Shown here piece after piece: positions 1 to 9,593 of a stretch of 64,000 nucleotides of DNA; the stretch's first letter is position 1; each line of letters starts with the position of its first letter. This stretch comes from Methylobacterium pseudosasicola. Lineage in GTDB: Bacteria > Pseudomonadota > Alphaproteobacteria > Rhizobiales > Beijerinckiaceae. The stretch covers positions 1-64,000 of the forward strand of contig NZ_FOTK01000029.1 of the NCBI RefSeq assembly GCF_900114535.1. Direction: 5' to 3'. The position numbers and the translations under genes are program-made. The notes under the pieces were generated by a model that saw nothing but the letters and a program-made list of their open reading frames with translations, searched no databases and was not told the DNA's origin.

Positions 1-139
1 TCCAGAACGGCCGACCAGACACACCCCAATCCGTCTGATGATCCTCTCATCCCAACGACTTGGGCACACAACAAACACCTTAAAAGGGCTGGGTCGAAGA
101 CCTTTTGAAACCTGGATTTTTCAAGCGTCGGACCGGCCG

Positions 140-1033
140 CTAGGCCTTGCGGATCGCTTTCGCCAGATCGGCCGCCTGGTCGCGGTCCCGGCAGACCAGC
201 CAGAGGTCGTCGTGAGCCGACAGCTTCGCGTCGAACAGGTCGATGAAGGCGGCCGGTGGGGCGGCGAGGTCGGGCCAGTGGTAGAGGCGAAAGCCCAGCG
301 CCTCGAACAGCGGCAGGATCGGCGCCAGGTCCCACAGCATGCTGTTGATAACCGTCGCGTCGAGCCGCCCGGTGGCCAGGAGCGCGGCGTCCGAGATCGA
401 TCCGCCCTCGCTCCAGGGGAACCAGGCCCGCCCATAATCCAGGGTGAAGCGCTGTGCGGCGACGGCGAGCCAGCCGACATGGCCGGTGCGGCTCGGAGTG
501 GGCTTCAGCGCGCGCAGGGCCTCCGTCCGGCGCCCGCCCCGGGTCGGCGCCCAGAACGCCCGGCCCTCATAGGCCGCGAACAGGATGCCCCGGGCCGCCT
601 CCGGAGATTCGATGCGGGCGGGGCCGGAGCGGTCCTCGTTCCAGGCCGGCAGGTTCATCACGCCGGCCCGAGGCCAGCCGGCGCGGCAGGCCGCCACCAT
701 CACGCCCCAGCCCGACAGGCCGCCCGCGAAGGGCCGCGTGCCGTCGATCGGGTCGCCCACGAAGGTCCAGGCATCTCGGGCCAGCATCGCTTTCGCGGCC
801 GCGTGCCCCAGATCGTCGGCGGTCTCCTCCTCGATCAGGTCCGGGCCGAAGCGGGCGTGCAGCAGGCGGCTGACGGCGAGGTCGGCCTCCGTCAGCGCCT
901 GGCCGAGATCGGGCCCCTTGTTGGTCATCGCGAGCCCGGATGCCCGCATCGCGAGCGCCAGCGGGGCCGCATCCTCGGCGAAGGCGAGCATCTCCGCCAG
1001 GACGGCGTCGATCGGGGCGTCGGGCTGGATCAT
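140..1033 (-). CDS. Inositol monophosphatase / histidinol-phosphatase family protein
   Basis: 297 aa protein of the lithium-sensitive Mg-dependent phosphatase superfamily. The metal-binding motif DPIDGT is visible at about residues 92-97, preceded by an EEETADD-type acidic segment, and the C-terminal WDLAP segment supplies the last metal Asp. Members hydrolyse inositol phosphates, PAP/PAPS or histidinol phosphate; the sequence resembles the HisN-type histidinol phosphatases, but the substrate is inferred. The ATG at 1033 overlaps the stop of the Nudix gene by 4 nt (ATGA), so it is translationally coupled as the last gene of a GST-Nudix-phosphatase operon. A longer open frame upstream lies inside the Nudix gene and was rejected. 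Confidence 0.85.
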   Translation of the reverse strand: MIQPDAPIDAVLAEMLAFAEDAAPLALAMRASGLAMTNKGPDLGQALTEADLAVSRLLHARFGPDLIEEETADDLGHAAAKAMLARDAWTFVGDPIDGTRPFAGGLSGWGVMVAACRAGWPRAGVMNLPAWNEDRSGPARIESPEAARGILFAAYEGRAFWAPTRGGRRTEALRALKPTPSRTGHVGWLAVAAQRFTLDYGRAWFPWSEGGSISDAALLATGRLDATVINSMLWDLAPILPLFEALGFRLYHWPDLAAPPAAFIDLFDAKLSAHDDLWLVCRDRDQAADLAKAIRKA

Positions 1034-1605
1034 GCGGCGAACAGCTCGGGGCGGCGCAGCATCAGCGCCTGGACTAGGACCAGGGTCTTGAGGTCGATCA
1101 GACGGCCGGCGCGCGCCTGCTCCGCGAGGGCGGCCAGGGGCAATTCCAGCACCTCGACCTGCTCGCCCTCGCCGGGCAGGCCGCCGCCGGGGCCGACCCG
1201 GTCGGATTCCGCATAGGGGGCGAGGTAGAGCCACAGGCGCTCGGAGGACACGCTCGGCATGCTGTAGGCGTGCGTCACGGGTTCGAGCCGTTCGAGCCGC
1301 AGGCCCGCCTCCTCCATCGCCTCGCGGATCGCGGTCTCCTCCGGCTCGCCGCCGTCCAGGCCGCCCGCGGGGGCCTCGTCGAGAGAAGCGGGCTCGCCCC
1401 AGAAGGCGGGGCCGACCCGGTTCTGCCGGACCAGCAGGGCGACCCGCCGCTCGGGATCGTAGGGCAGCACGCAGGCCGCCTCGCCATGGTCCTCCAGGGC
1501 CCGGGGCACCGTGCTGCCGTCGGGCTGGGTGAGCGTGGCGATGCCGAACGTGTTCCACCCCCTGTGGATCACCCGCATGGGGAGGGCGGTCTGCGTGTCG
1601 CTCAT
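1030..1605 (-). CDS. Nudix hydrolase
   Basis: 191 aa. The Nudix box is seen as GGLDGGEPEETAIREAMEEAG, a version one residue shorter than the canonical GX5EX7REUXEEXGU; from memory, the NudK/GDP-mannose pyrophosphatase group has the same short spacing. An N-terminal beta domain with basic and aromatic residues precedes it, as in ADP-sugar or GDP-mannose pyrophosphatases. It probably cleaves a nucleoside diphosphate sugar; the substrate is not known. It lies 7 nt downstream of the GST gene and overlaps the phosphatase gene by 4 nt. Confidence 0.85.
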   Translation of the reverse strand: MSDTQTALPMRVIHRGWNTFGIATLTQPDGSTVPRALEDHGEAACVLPYDPERRVALLVRQNRVGPAFWGEPASLDEAPAGGLDGGEPEETAIREAMEEAGLRLERLEPVTHAYSMPSVSSERLWLYLAPYAESDRVGPGGGLPGEGEQVEVLELPLAALAEQARAGRLIDLKTLVLVQALMLRRPELFAA

Positions 1606-1612
1606 GATCGGG

Positions 1613-2320
1613 TCAGCGCTTGGTGGTCGCGGCGGTCTGGCCGAACATCACCTTCTTGGCGTCCTCGCTCATGGTCTTGCCGTGATCGGGATTGACCTCG
1701 GGCGCCCTTGCATAGGCCGCCTTGGTGGCGGGCCGCTCCGCGATGGCGGTGAGCCAGCGCTTGAGATGGGGGTGCTCGTCGAGGTTCTGGCCCTGCTTCT
1801 CCCACGGCACGATCCACGGGTAGCTGGCCATGTCGGCGATCGAGTACTCGGAACCCGCGACGTAGGGGCGGTCGGCCAAGCGCCGGTCGAGCACGCCGTA
1901 GAGCCGGTTGGTCTCGTTGACGTAGCGCTTGATCGCGTAGTCGATCTTCTCGGGCGCGTATTGCGAGAAGTGATGGTTCTGGCCGAGCATCGGCCCGAGT
2001 CCACCCATCTGCCAGAACAGCCATTGCAGGACCTCGGCCCGGCCGCGCAGATCGCTCGCGATGAAGCGCCCGGTCTTCTCGGCGAGATACAACAGGATCG
2101 CGCCTGATTCGAACAGAGAAACCGGCGCGCCGCCATCGGCCGGCTCGTCATCGACGATCGCCGGCATGCGATTGTTCGGGGCGATCCTGAGGAAGTCCGG
2201 GTTGAATTGTTCGCCTTTACCGATGTTGATCGGCTTGATCCGGTACGGAACGCCGGCCTCTTCGAGGAACATCGTGACCTTGTGGCCGTTCGGCGTCGGC
2301 CAATAGTACAAATCGATCAT
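1613..2320 (-). CDS. Glutathione S-transferase family protein (YfcG/Ure2p-like)
   Basis: 235 aa cytosolic thioredoxin-fold GST. The N-terminal domain starts MIDLYYWPTPNGHKV, with the T-x-N-G-x-K pattern of the Nu/YfcG class, whose members act as glutathione disulfide reductases. FESGAILLYLAEKTG is the glutathione-binding segment, and the C-terminal helical domain contains SIADMASYPW, the usual N-capping motif. It is the first gene of a three-gene leftward operon with Nudix and phosphatase genes. Confidence 0.9.
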   Translation of the reverse strand: MIDLYYWPTPNGHKVTMFLEEAGVPYRIKPINIGKGEQFNPDFLRIAPNNRMPAIVDDEPADGGAPVSLFESGAILLYLAEKTGRFIASDLRGRAEVLQWLFWQMGGLGPMLGQNHHFSQYAPEKIDYAIKRYVNETNRLYGVLDRRLADRPYVAGSEYSIADMASYPWIVPWEKQGQNLDEHPHLKRWLTAIAERPATKAAYARAPEVNPDHGKTMSEDAKKVMFGQTAATTKR

Positions 2321-2515
2321 CGGATTGTGTCCCGCTGGCGCATCATCCCGGACGGTGGGTGCCGGCTTTCGAAAAAAGATGATGCCAAAACAAAGCTCGC
2401 GCGCCGCCTCGTGGATGCACGATCCGGAAGGAGGCCCCGAGCCCCGGCGCTCGGGAGGTGGGCCTGTGACGCGCTCCGGTCAAGCATGGCCCGGGCCGGT
2501 TGCCGCAATGCGGCC

Positions 2516-3454
2516 TCAGCCGCCGGGGCAGCCCTGGATGTCCACGTAGAGGGCGTAGAGCGACTGGCTCGCCGCCATGAACAGGCGGTTCCGGTGCCGC
2601 CCGCCGAAGCAGAGATTGGCGCAGCGCTCCGGCAGGCGGATGCGGCCGATCAGGCGGCCCTCCGGGTTGAACACCATCACGCCGTCCAGCGCGTCGTCAC
2701 CCATGCCCCAGCCGCACCAGAGGTTGCCATCGGTATCGCACCGGATCCCGTCCGGGGTGCCCGGCCCGGCATCGATCAGGACCCGCCGATCGCGCAGGGT
2801 CCGGCCGCCGACCACGTCGAAGGCGACGATGCGCCGGGTTGGCTCGCCGCGGGATTCGACGAGATAGAGCCGTGATTCGTCCGGCGAGAAGCACAGGCCG
2901 TTCGGCCCGGCGATGTCATGCGCGACCATTTCGAGGACGCCGGTCTCCGCGTCCAGCCGGTAGACGTTCTGCGGCAATTCGGATTCGGCTCGCTCGCCTT
3001 CGTAGTATCCGGCGATGCCGAAGGTCGGATCCGTGAACCAGACCGAGCCGTCGCGCGCGGTGACGACATCGTTCGGCGAATTGAGGCGCTTCCCGTCGAA
3101 GGACTCGGCCAGCACCGTAACCGCGCCGTCATACGCAGTCCGCACGACCCGCCGGCCGCCATGCTCGCAGGTGACGAGCCGCCCCTGCCGGTCGCGGGTA
3201 TTGCCGTTGGCGAAGCCCGACGGCCTGCGGAACACGCCCACCGCGCCGCTCTCCTCGTCCCAGCGCAGGATCCGATTGTTGGGAATGTCGCTCCACAGGA
3301 GATAGCGCCCATCCCCGAACCAGACCGGCCCCTCGCACCAGCGGCATCCGGTGGCGAGCCGCTCGACCGCCGCGCTGAACACCCGGTAGCGGGCGAAGGA
3401 GGCGTCGAGAATCTCGATGGCCGGATCGGGATAGCGCGCGCTCGGCATCCACAC
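2516..3454 (-). CDS. SMP-30/gluconolactonase family protein
   Basis: 312 aa six-bladed beta-propeller hydrolase of the SMP-30/gluconolaconase/LRE family. CEGPVWFGDGRYLLWSDIPN contains the metal Glu, and SPNDVV (Asn) and PDGIRCD (Asp) supply further metal ligands. Family members open sugar lactones; the physiological substrate here is unknown. The GTG at 3454 is preferred because GGAGGAG lies 8-11 nt upstream; the ATG at 3448 is too far from it. No leader peptide is evident, so it should be cytosolic. A second gene of this family is cut off at the right edge of the window. Confidence 0.88.
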   Translation of the reverse strand: MWMPSARYPDPAIEILDASFARYRVFSAAVERLATGCRWCEGPVWFGDGRYLLWSDIPNNRILRWDEESGAVGVFRRPSGFANGNTRDRQGRLVTCEHGGRRVVRTAYDGAVTVLAESFDGKRLNSPNDVVTARDGSVWFTDPTFGIAGYYEGERAESELPQNVYRLDAETGVLEMVAHDIAGPNGLCFSPDESRLYLVESRGEPTRRIVAFDVVGGRTLRDRRVLIDAGPGTPDGIRCDTDGNLWCGWGMGDDALDGVMVFNPEGRLIGRIRLPERCANLCFGGRHRNRLFMAASQSLYALYVDIQGCPGG

Positions 3455-3885
3455 GGGCTGATCTCCTCCACCGGCACGCGGCTTGGCGCGCGGCGCCTGC
3501 GATACAGAATCGCCGGGGAGATGCCAGGGGATTGAGCGGCTGCCGCGCAGGCGTCGGCCTCAAGGCCCGTCAAGGTCCGGTGAGGGAGCCCGGAGCGCGA
3601 TAGCGCGGGAGCGACGAGGACCAAGATCCCCCACCGCCGGTTGCCGACCCGCCCTTCCACCGCCCCCAATGGAATGCAGTCGGTTCGCCGGTGCGAGAAT
3701 CAGCCCTCGCCGTCCCGATAAAGACCTTAGTCGCCGATGAATTGTCTGACAAGTGAAGGGGGGCGTTTTTTGACTGGATCTTGGTTGCGCACAATCAACA
3801 TCGATGTTCGTGCACGGCCGCGGCCGGCTGCCCCGTTGCGTCCGAACCCCCGAAACGCTAGGGATCTGAGCCCCCAACGGGGTGT
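3455..3885. other. Intergenic region upstream of tRNA-Pro
   Basis: 431 bases lie between the lactonase start and the tRNA gene. I see no convincing ORF. The right half is richer in AT and holds TTGACT at about 3772-3777, which may belong to the tRNA promoter, but no clear -10 box can be assigned. Confidence 0.5.
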
Positions 3886-3962
<77 letters not shown>

Positions 3963-3988
3963 TTCGATCAGGAGCTTGTCGAGTCCAG

Positions 3989-4300
3989 ATGCCGAGCGCC
4001 CGCATCTTCCGCCCGTCCCGGGATGCCACGCAGTCGGGCCTGGCCCGCACCAAGCAGTGGATCCTGGAGTTCGACCAGACCAGCCCGCGCGAGATCGATC
4101 CGCTGATGGGCTGGAACGGATCGGCCGACATGATGCAGCAGGTGCGGCTGGAATTCGACACGGAGGAAGAGGCGGTGGCCTACGCCAAGCGCGAGGGCAT
4201 CGCCTACCGGGTCGAGCAGCCGGCCAAGCCGGTCTCCCGCCGGGGCCTGTCCTACTCGGACAACTTCAAGTTCAACCGCACGGCGCCCTGGACGCACTGA
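3989..4300 (+). CDS. ETC complex I subunit, NDUFS4-like accessory protein
   Basis: 103 aa. Conserved features of the NDUFS4/AQDQ subunit are visible: TKQWILEF, DPLMGWNGSADMMQQV, FDTEEEAVAYAKREGIAY and the C-terminal YSDNFKFNR...WTH. In mitochondria and alphaproteobacteria this subunit stabilises the N-module of NADH:ubiquinone oxidoreductase. The ATG at 3989 is chosen because the protein then begins like family members; longer open frames upstream run through the tRNA. It is encoded away from the nuo operon, as is usual. Confidence 0.93.
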   Translation: MPSARIFRPSRDATQSGLARTKQWILEFDQTSPREIDPLMGWNGSADMMQQVRLEFDTEEEAVAYAKREGIAYRVEQPAKPVSRRGLSYSDNFKFNRTAPWTH

Positions 4301-4313
4301 AGCGTCGGACCCG

Positions 4314-4772
4314 TCAGGATCCGCGGCGCGCCCGCCACGCGGCGTAGGGTGCTTCGCCCCCGGGGCGGATTTGGCTGAGGCGCATCGGCTGCTCGTCCAG
4401 GGGGCGGCACAGTTCCGTGTAGAGCGTCGCGTTAGCAGCCCCGTGTTCCTCGGCCTCCTCGGCCGAGAAGGCGAAATAGCCCTCGCGAAAGCCCGCCAGC
4501 CGCATCGCAGCGTGGCACATCGGACAGGGGCGCCCGCTCGCATACATCACGCAATCGGAGAGGTCGCGGCGGGCGAGGATCTGGCTCGCCTCGCGGAGCG
4601 CCACCATCTCAGCATGGGCGCTCGGGTCGTTGGTGGCGTGCACCGTATTGGCGGCCCGGACCAGAACCGCGCCGTCCCGCACGATCACCGCGCCGTAGGG
4701 AGACCCGCCAGCCAAGATATTCGCCTCGGCGAGCGCCACCGCCTCGCGGATATAGGCTTCGTGGTCCGACAT
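4314..4772 (-). CDS. Nucleoside/guanine deaminase family protein
   Basis: 152 aa zinc deaminase of the CMP/dCMP-type superfamily. The metal site is HAE (active-site Glu) in DPSAHAEMVALREA, together with PCPMCHAAM, giving PCxxC. Length and the SPYGAVIVRDG start fit guanine deaminase or tRNA/nucleoside deaminases of the GuaD/TadA-like group. The exact substrate is not assigned. It is convergent with the NDUFS4 gene (13 nt between stops). Confidence 0.87.
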   Translation of the reverse strand: MSDHEAYIREAVALAEANILAGGSPYGAVIVRDGAVLVRAANTVHATNDPSAHAEMVALREASQILARRDLSDCVMYASGRPCPMCHAAMRLAGFREGYFAFSAEEAEEHGAANATLYTELCRPLDEQPMRLSQIRPGGEAPYAAWRARRGS

Positions 4773-4822
4773 CGCTGCGCCTCTCTGGAATGCCCGCGCC
4801 AACGCGCCGTCGGGCCGAGGGT

Positions 4823-5890
4823 TCAGAACGCGTAGCGCACGGCACAATACGGCATGGTCTCGGCCAGCAGGGCCTTGAACCGGGCGAGCCATTTTCCCTT
4901 CCAGCCGGTCCGGTAGCGTAGGTTGGTGCCGCCGCCCTCGGAGATTTTCGCCTCCTGGATGTCGGGCCGCCACAGCAGCTCCTCGGCCTTCGGGTGCCAG
5001 CCGAGATTCACATCGTGCAGGCCCGCATTGTGGGTCAGCATGATGATCTCGCATTTGAGCTGGGCCTTGGCGGCGTCCGAGAGCGTGGCGTCGATCTCGG
5101 CAAACAGCGCGCGCCAATCCGCTTCCCAGCCCTCGTAGAGGATCACCGGCGAGAAATTCGCGTGGACCTCGTAGCCGGCGGCGACGAAGTCGTCGATCGC
5201 GGCGATCCGCTCCGGGATCGGGGTCGTGCGGACATCGACGATCTTGGCGATCCGCGCGGGCATCAGCGAGAAGCGGATCCGCGTCTTGCGTTGCGGGTCG
5301 TAGGCGAGGAGTTCGCGGTTGACCGCCTTGGTGGCGAAGGACGCCTTGGCGTTCGGTAGGGTGCGGAACTGCTCGATCAGGGTGCGCACGCCGGTGCTCA
5401 CCGCCGCATCGACGGAGAGGTCACCGTTCTCGCCGATATCGTAGATCCAGTATTCCGGATCGATCGTGTCGGGTTCCGTCAGCGGCCCCTGGCGGCCGGC
5501 GTGCCGGGCGATCGCCGCGCAGGCCTGCTCCATGTTCACGAACAGCGAGATCGGGTTCGAGAAACCCTTGCGCCGGGGCACGTAGCAATAGGCGCAGGCC
5601 ATGGCGCAGCCGTTCGAGGTCGAGGGCGCGATGAAATGGGCGCTGCGGCCGTTCGGGCGCATGGTCAGGCCCTTCTTCACGCCGAGCACCAGGGTCGAGC
5701 GCTTGATCCGCACCCAATCCTCCACCGAGCCTTCGTTCCCGTGGAGCGCCGGGATGTTCCAGTGCGACGGCACCGGGATGCGCTCCGCGTCGGGGAAGCG
5801 CGTCAGGATCTCCCGCCCGATTGGAAACGCGTCGACCGTGGGCTCGTGGTAGATCGTCCGGATGTCGAGGAGGTCGCTGGTCAGGGCCAT
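4823..5890 (-). CDS. Spore photoproduct lyase-like radical SAM protein
   Basis: 355 aa. The radical-SAM 4Fe-4S motif is CAMACAYC (CX3CX2C) at about residues 94-101, followed by the Y-V-P-R-R segment typical of SplB-like proteins. True SplB reverses spore photoproduct thymine dimers in endospores, but Methylobacterium-like bacteria do not sporulate, so the substrate here is open. It lies 50 nt upstream of the deaminase gene on the same strand; co-transcription is possible. Confidence 0.85.
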   Translation of the reverse strand: MALTSDLLDIRTIYHEPTVDAFPIGREILTRFPDAERIPVPSHWNIPALHGNEGSVEDWVRIKRSTLVLGVKKGLTMRPNGRSAHFIAPSTSNGCAMACAYCYVPRRKGFSNPISLFVNMEQACAAIARHAGRQGPLTEPDTIDPEYWIYDIGENGDLSVDAAVSTGVRTLIEQFRTLPNAKASFATKAVNRELLAYDPQRKTRIRFSLMPARIAKIVDVRTTPIPERIAAIDDFVAAGYEVHANFSPVILYEGWEADWRALFAEIDATLSDAAKAQLKCEIIMLTHNAGLHDVNLGWHPKAEELLWRPDIQEAKISEGGGTNLRYRTGWKGKWLARFKALLAETMPYCAVRYAF

Positions 5891-6071
5891 GGGGGATCCG
5901 GGGCCCGGCGGCGGCCCGAGATCGGATATGGCGCGGGACGGCGGGACCGGAATGGCTTGCGACGCGCGGTCCCAATCCGGCGGGATCGATCAGTAGAAAC
6001 CGCGGATCGGCTCGTTCAACACTCTCTTACGACTCTTGGCCGATGATCGTGCGCCTCTGATTGGACGGACG

Positions 6072-8099
6072 ATGACGCTTCACGACCTGGAGGACACGCT
6101 CCCGGGCCTGGCAGGCCCCGGCAGGGCGCCCGACGCTTCGGGTCGGCGGCTGGCGGCGCTGGTCCGTCGCGACCAGCTCGAGGCGGTGCGCCGCAGCGTC
6201 CTCACGGCGATTCCCGTCAACATGCTGCTCGGGCTCGCGAGCGTGCTGGTGGCGTTCCAGGCCGGCAACGGCCGCGCCGGGATGATCTGGTACGCGGCCT
6301 CGACCGGCGCCAACCTGCTGCGGATCGGGCTGTGCCGGGCGGCCTGCCCGGGCCTCGCCCTCACGGCCGCGATGCCGCCGGACATGGCCGCGGAGGCCTC
6401 CCGCTCGGTGGAGCGGCATCTGCGCGCCTGCACCTGCACGGCCTTGCTGTCGGGGCTGGTCTGGGCGTTCCTACCGCTGCTCTGCGCCGGCTACACCTCG
6501 CCGCAGACCCTGTTCTACCTCACCATCACCTGCGGGATCACCGCCGGCGCGGTGACCCACGGCACCGCCTATGCCCGGATCCCGTTCAGCTTCATCCTGC
6601 TGCCGCTGCTGTCGGTGGCCTTCTGCCTGTTCGCGGCCGGCGGGTTCGACCGTGCCTGCCTGGCGACCTGCGTGCTGCTCTACCTCGCCGCCCTCTCGCG
6701 CACGGCGTTCCAGAGCGAGGCGGGCTTTCGCGAGGCGAGCCGGCTGAAGAACGACGCCACGGCGTTGGCTCGCTCCCGAGCCGAAGCCCAGGCCAGCGCC
6801 AACGCGCTGGTCGAGGAGATGCGCTGGCGCGCGACCCATGACGACCTCACCGGCCTGCTGAACCGCGCCGCCTTCATCCAGCAGGCCGAGCCGTGCCTGA
6901 CCACCGGCACGGCCTGCCTGCTGCTCCTCGACCTCGACGGCTTCAAGTCGGTCAACGACGTCTACGGCCACCAGACCGGCGATCGGGTGCTGGTCGAGGT
7001 CGCCCGCCGGCTGCGGGCCACGTTGCCCCCGGGCGGCCTCGCCGCCCGGCTCGGCGGCGACGAGTTCGCGGTCCTGTACGATCCGGAGGCGACCGGATTG
7101 CCCTACGCGGATCTGGCCGCCGGCCTGATCGCCGCCGTCGCCCAGCCGTTCGACGGGTTCGACGAGGGGCGGCTCGGGGTCAGCATCGGCGTCCATGCGG
7201 AGCCCGAGCCCAACCTGATGGCGATGCTGAGCTGCGCCGACGAGGCGCTCTACGCGTCCAAGGCCGCCGGTCGGAACCGCTTCCGGCTGTTCGACATGGG
7301 GCTGCGCGATCGCCTGGAGATGCGGTGGGACCTAGAGCGCGACCTGTCGCACGCCCTGGTCGAGAACGCCCTCGAAGTCTGGTTCCAGCCGATCTACGCG
7401 CTCGATGCCCGGACCCTGGTCGGGCTGGAGGCGCTGGTGCGCTGGCAGCACCCGCGCCTCGGCTGGATCGCGCCCCCCGACCTGATTGCCGCGGCCGCGA
7501 TGGCGGGGCTGACTGAGTCGCTCCTGCGGTTCATCCTCGATCAGGTCTGCCGGATGATGCAGATCCTGCGCGCGGAGGGGCTCGGCACCGTCCGGGTGGC
7601 GATGAACGTCTCGCCCCGGGAGATGGCGCAGATCCCGGTGGACGAGATCGTGATCGCGCGCCTCGGGGCGCTGGGCCTGCCGCCCGCCCAGCTCGAGATC
7701 GAGATCACCGAGGAGACCGCCCTCGATCTCGGCGCCGTGCAGGGCAAGCTCCAGGCGCTATCGCGCGCCGGCATCCGGGTGGCGCTCGACGATTTCGGCA
7801 TCGGCTACTCGTCGCTGTCGTCCCTGCGCCAGCTCCGGGCCGACCGGATCAAGATCGACCGGAGTTTCGTCACCGGGCTCAGCGCCTCCGACGACAAGCG
7901 CGGTCTGGTCCTGGCGGTGCTCGGCCTCGGCAACCTGCTCGGGCTCGAAGTGGTGGCCGAGGGAGTCGAGTCGCAGGAGGATCTGCAGACGCTCCAGGCG
8001 ATGGGCTGCCCGTTCCTGCAAGGCTACCATCTCGGCCGGCCGATGCCGGTATCGACCCTCGAAGCCACCCTGTTCGCCAACCGGACGCAGGCGGCCTGA
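6072..8099 (+). CDS. Membrane GGDEF-EAL cyclic-di-GMP protein
   Basis: 675 aa. The N-terminal ~190 residues hold several hydrophobic helices forming a putative membrane sensor, followed by a short linker helix, a GGDEF domain (RLGGDEFAVLYD, intact active site) and an EAL domain. All key phosphodiesterase motifs are visible: EALVRW, NVSPREM, EITEE, DDFGIGYSS, KIDRSF and AEGVES. No RxxD inhibitory site is present before GGDEF. It may make, degrade or both make and degrade c-di-GMP. The ATG at 6072 is preferred to the TTG at 6036. It converges with the monooxygenase gene. Confidence 0.92.
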   Translation: MTLHDLEDTLPGLAGPGRAPDASGRRLAALVRRDQLEAVRRSVLTAIPVNMLLGLASVLVAFQAGNGRAGMIWYAASTGANLLRIGLCRAACPGLALTAAMPPDMAAEASRSVERHLRACTCTALLSGLVWAFLPLLCAGYTSPQTLFYLTITCGITAGAVTHGTAYARIPFSFILLPLLSVAFCLFAAGGFDRACLATCVLLYLAALSRTAFQSEAGFREASRLKNDATALARSRAEAQASANALVEEMRWRATHDDLTGLLNRAAFIQQAEPCLTTGTACLLLLDLDGFKSVNDVYGHQTGDRVLVEVARRLRATLPPGGLAARLGGDEFAVLYDPEATGLPYADLAAGLIAAVAQPFDGFDEGRLGVSIGVHAEPEPNLMAMLSCADEALYASKAAGRNRFRLFDMGLRDRLEMRWDLERDLSHALVENALEVWFQPIYALDARTLVGLEALVRWQHPRLGWIAPPDLIAAAAMAGLTESLLRFILDQVCRMMQILRAEGLGTVRVAMNVSPREMAQIPVDEIVIARLGALGLPPAQLEIEITEETALDLGAVQGKLQALSRAGIRVALDDFGIGYSSLSSLRQLRADRIKIDRSFVTGLSASDDKRGLVLAVLGLGNLLGLEVVAEGVESQEDLQTLQAMGCPFLQGYHLGRPMPVSTLEATLFANRTQAA

Positions 8100-8117
8100 C
8101 TCAGGCCGGTCGCGGCC

Positions 8118-9593
8118 TCACCCCAGCCGGTAATCCGCCATCCGGGCGCGCCGGGCGCTGCGGCGGTAGGCCATCACCGAGTCGGGCCACAGGGTCGTGT
8201 TGCGGCCCTCGGCATCGAGGTACCAGCTGCGGCAGCCGCCCGCCTGCCAGATGCTGTCGGCGAGCCGGGCCCGGATACGGTCCAGGAACCGAGCCTGCGC
8301 CTCCGGGCGGACCTCGATGTCCCGGGCGCCCCGGCGCAGGGCCGATAGGCAGTCGAGCACGTGCTGCACCTGCACCTCGATCATCGAGACGATCGAGTTG
8401 TGCCCCAGCCCGGTATTGGGACCGAGCAGCATGAAGTAGTTGGGGAATCCCGCCACCGTGATGCCCTGGTAGGCGCCCATCCCGCCGCCGGCCCAGGCGT
8501 CGGCGAGGCGCAGACCGCCGCGCCCGACGAGATCCATCCGGGCGAAGCTCCCGGTGACGTCGAAGCCGGTGGCGTAGACGATCGCGTCGAGTTCGTGGGC
8601 GGTGCCGTCCGCCAGAGTCACGCCGGACTCGGTGATCCGGGCGATGTTTCCGGTCTCGAGCGTCACGTTCGGGCGCTGCAGGGTCGGGTAGTAATCGTCG
8701 GAGATCAGCACGCGCTTGCAGCCGAGGCGGTAATTCGGCGTCAGCTTCGCCCGCAGGTCTCGGTCCTTCACCGCCTTGGCTAGGTGGTGGCGGGCCAGGC
8801 CCTCCGCCTGCTTGGTCAGCTTCGAGACCTTGGTGAAGCCGAATAGCGCGCGCAGCTCGTGCAGCCAGAAAAGCCGCGCCCGCTCGATCCGCCGGAGCAG
8901 CGGCAGGCGCCGGTAGCGCGCCTGGGTGGCCTCCGCGATGGCGTGGTCGTGCTTGGGCATGATCCAGGGCGGGGTGCGCTGGAACAGGGTGAGGTGGGCG
9001 GCGACCTTGGCGAGCTCCGGCACGACCTGGATCGCGCTCGCCCCGGTGCCGATCACCCCGATGCGCTTGCCCGCGAGTGCGACGGAATGATCCCAGACCG
9101 CCGTGTGGAAGGCCGGCCCCGCGAAGCTGTCTCGGCCCGGCAGGTCGGGATAGGCCGGATGGTGCAGGCCGCCCATGCCGGAGACGATCACCCGGGCGGT
9201 CAACGGCCCGCGATCGGTCTCCACCTGCCAGAGGGCGCGGGCCTCGTCCCAGGTCGCGCCGGTGAAGGCGGTCTTGAGCTGGATCAGCGGCATCAGCCCG
9301 TTGCGCTCGGCAGTCTCGCGCAGATAGGCGCGGATCTCGGCTTGCGGCGCATACATCCGCGTCCAGTCGGCCTTAGGGGCGAAGGACAGCGAATAGAGGT
9401 GCGAGGGCACGTCGCAGGCCGCACCCGGATAGGTGTTCTCATGCCAGGTGCCGCCGATGCCCTCGGCCTTCTCGATCACCCGCAGGGGACCGATCCCGGC
9501 CTGCTTGCAGCGGATCGCCATAGCGAGGCCGGAGAACCCGGCACCGACGATCAGCACCTCCAGGATTGTTGGGGCGGCATCTTGCGCACTCAT
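8118..9593 (-). CDS. Flavin-containing (Baeyer-Villiger type) monooxygenase
   Basis: 491 aa. An FAD Rossmann motif GAGFSG lies at residues 17-22, an NADPH motif GTGAS at 182-186, and between them FAGPAFHTAVWD (157-168), a form of the BVMO fingerprint FxGxxxHxxxW(P/D). Such enzymes insert oxygen next to ketones to form esters or lactones. It is the last gene of an operon with a downstream-type esterase and an SDR, which suits ketone/alcohol oxidation followed by ester hydrolysis. Its start overlaps the esterase stop by 4 nt. It is related to actinobacterial EthA/MymA-type enzymes by gene order. Confidence 0.9.
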   Translation of the reverse strand: MSAQDAAPTILEVLIVGAGFSGLAMAIRCKQAGIGPLRVIEKAEGIGGTWHENTYPGAACDVPSHLYSLSFAPKADWTRMYAPQAEIRAYLRETAERNGLMPLIQLKTAFTGATWDEARALWQVETDRGPLTARVIVSGMGGLHHPAYPDLPGRDSFAGPAFHTAVWDHSVALAGKRIGVIGTGASAIQVVPELAKVAAHLTLFQRTPPWIMPKHDHAIAEATQARYRRLPLLRRIERARLFWLHELRALFGFTKVSKLTKQAEGLARHHLAKAVKDRDLRAKLTPNYRLGCKRVLISDDYYPTLQRPNVTLETGNIARITESGVTLADGTAHELDAIVYATGFDVTGSFARMDLVGRGGLRLADAWAGGGMGAYQGITVAGFPNYFMLLGPNTGLGHNSIVSMIEVQVQHVLDCLSALRRGARDIEVRPEAQARFLDRIRARLADSIWQAGGCRSWYLDAEGRNTTLWPDSVMAYRRSARRARMADYRLG

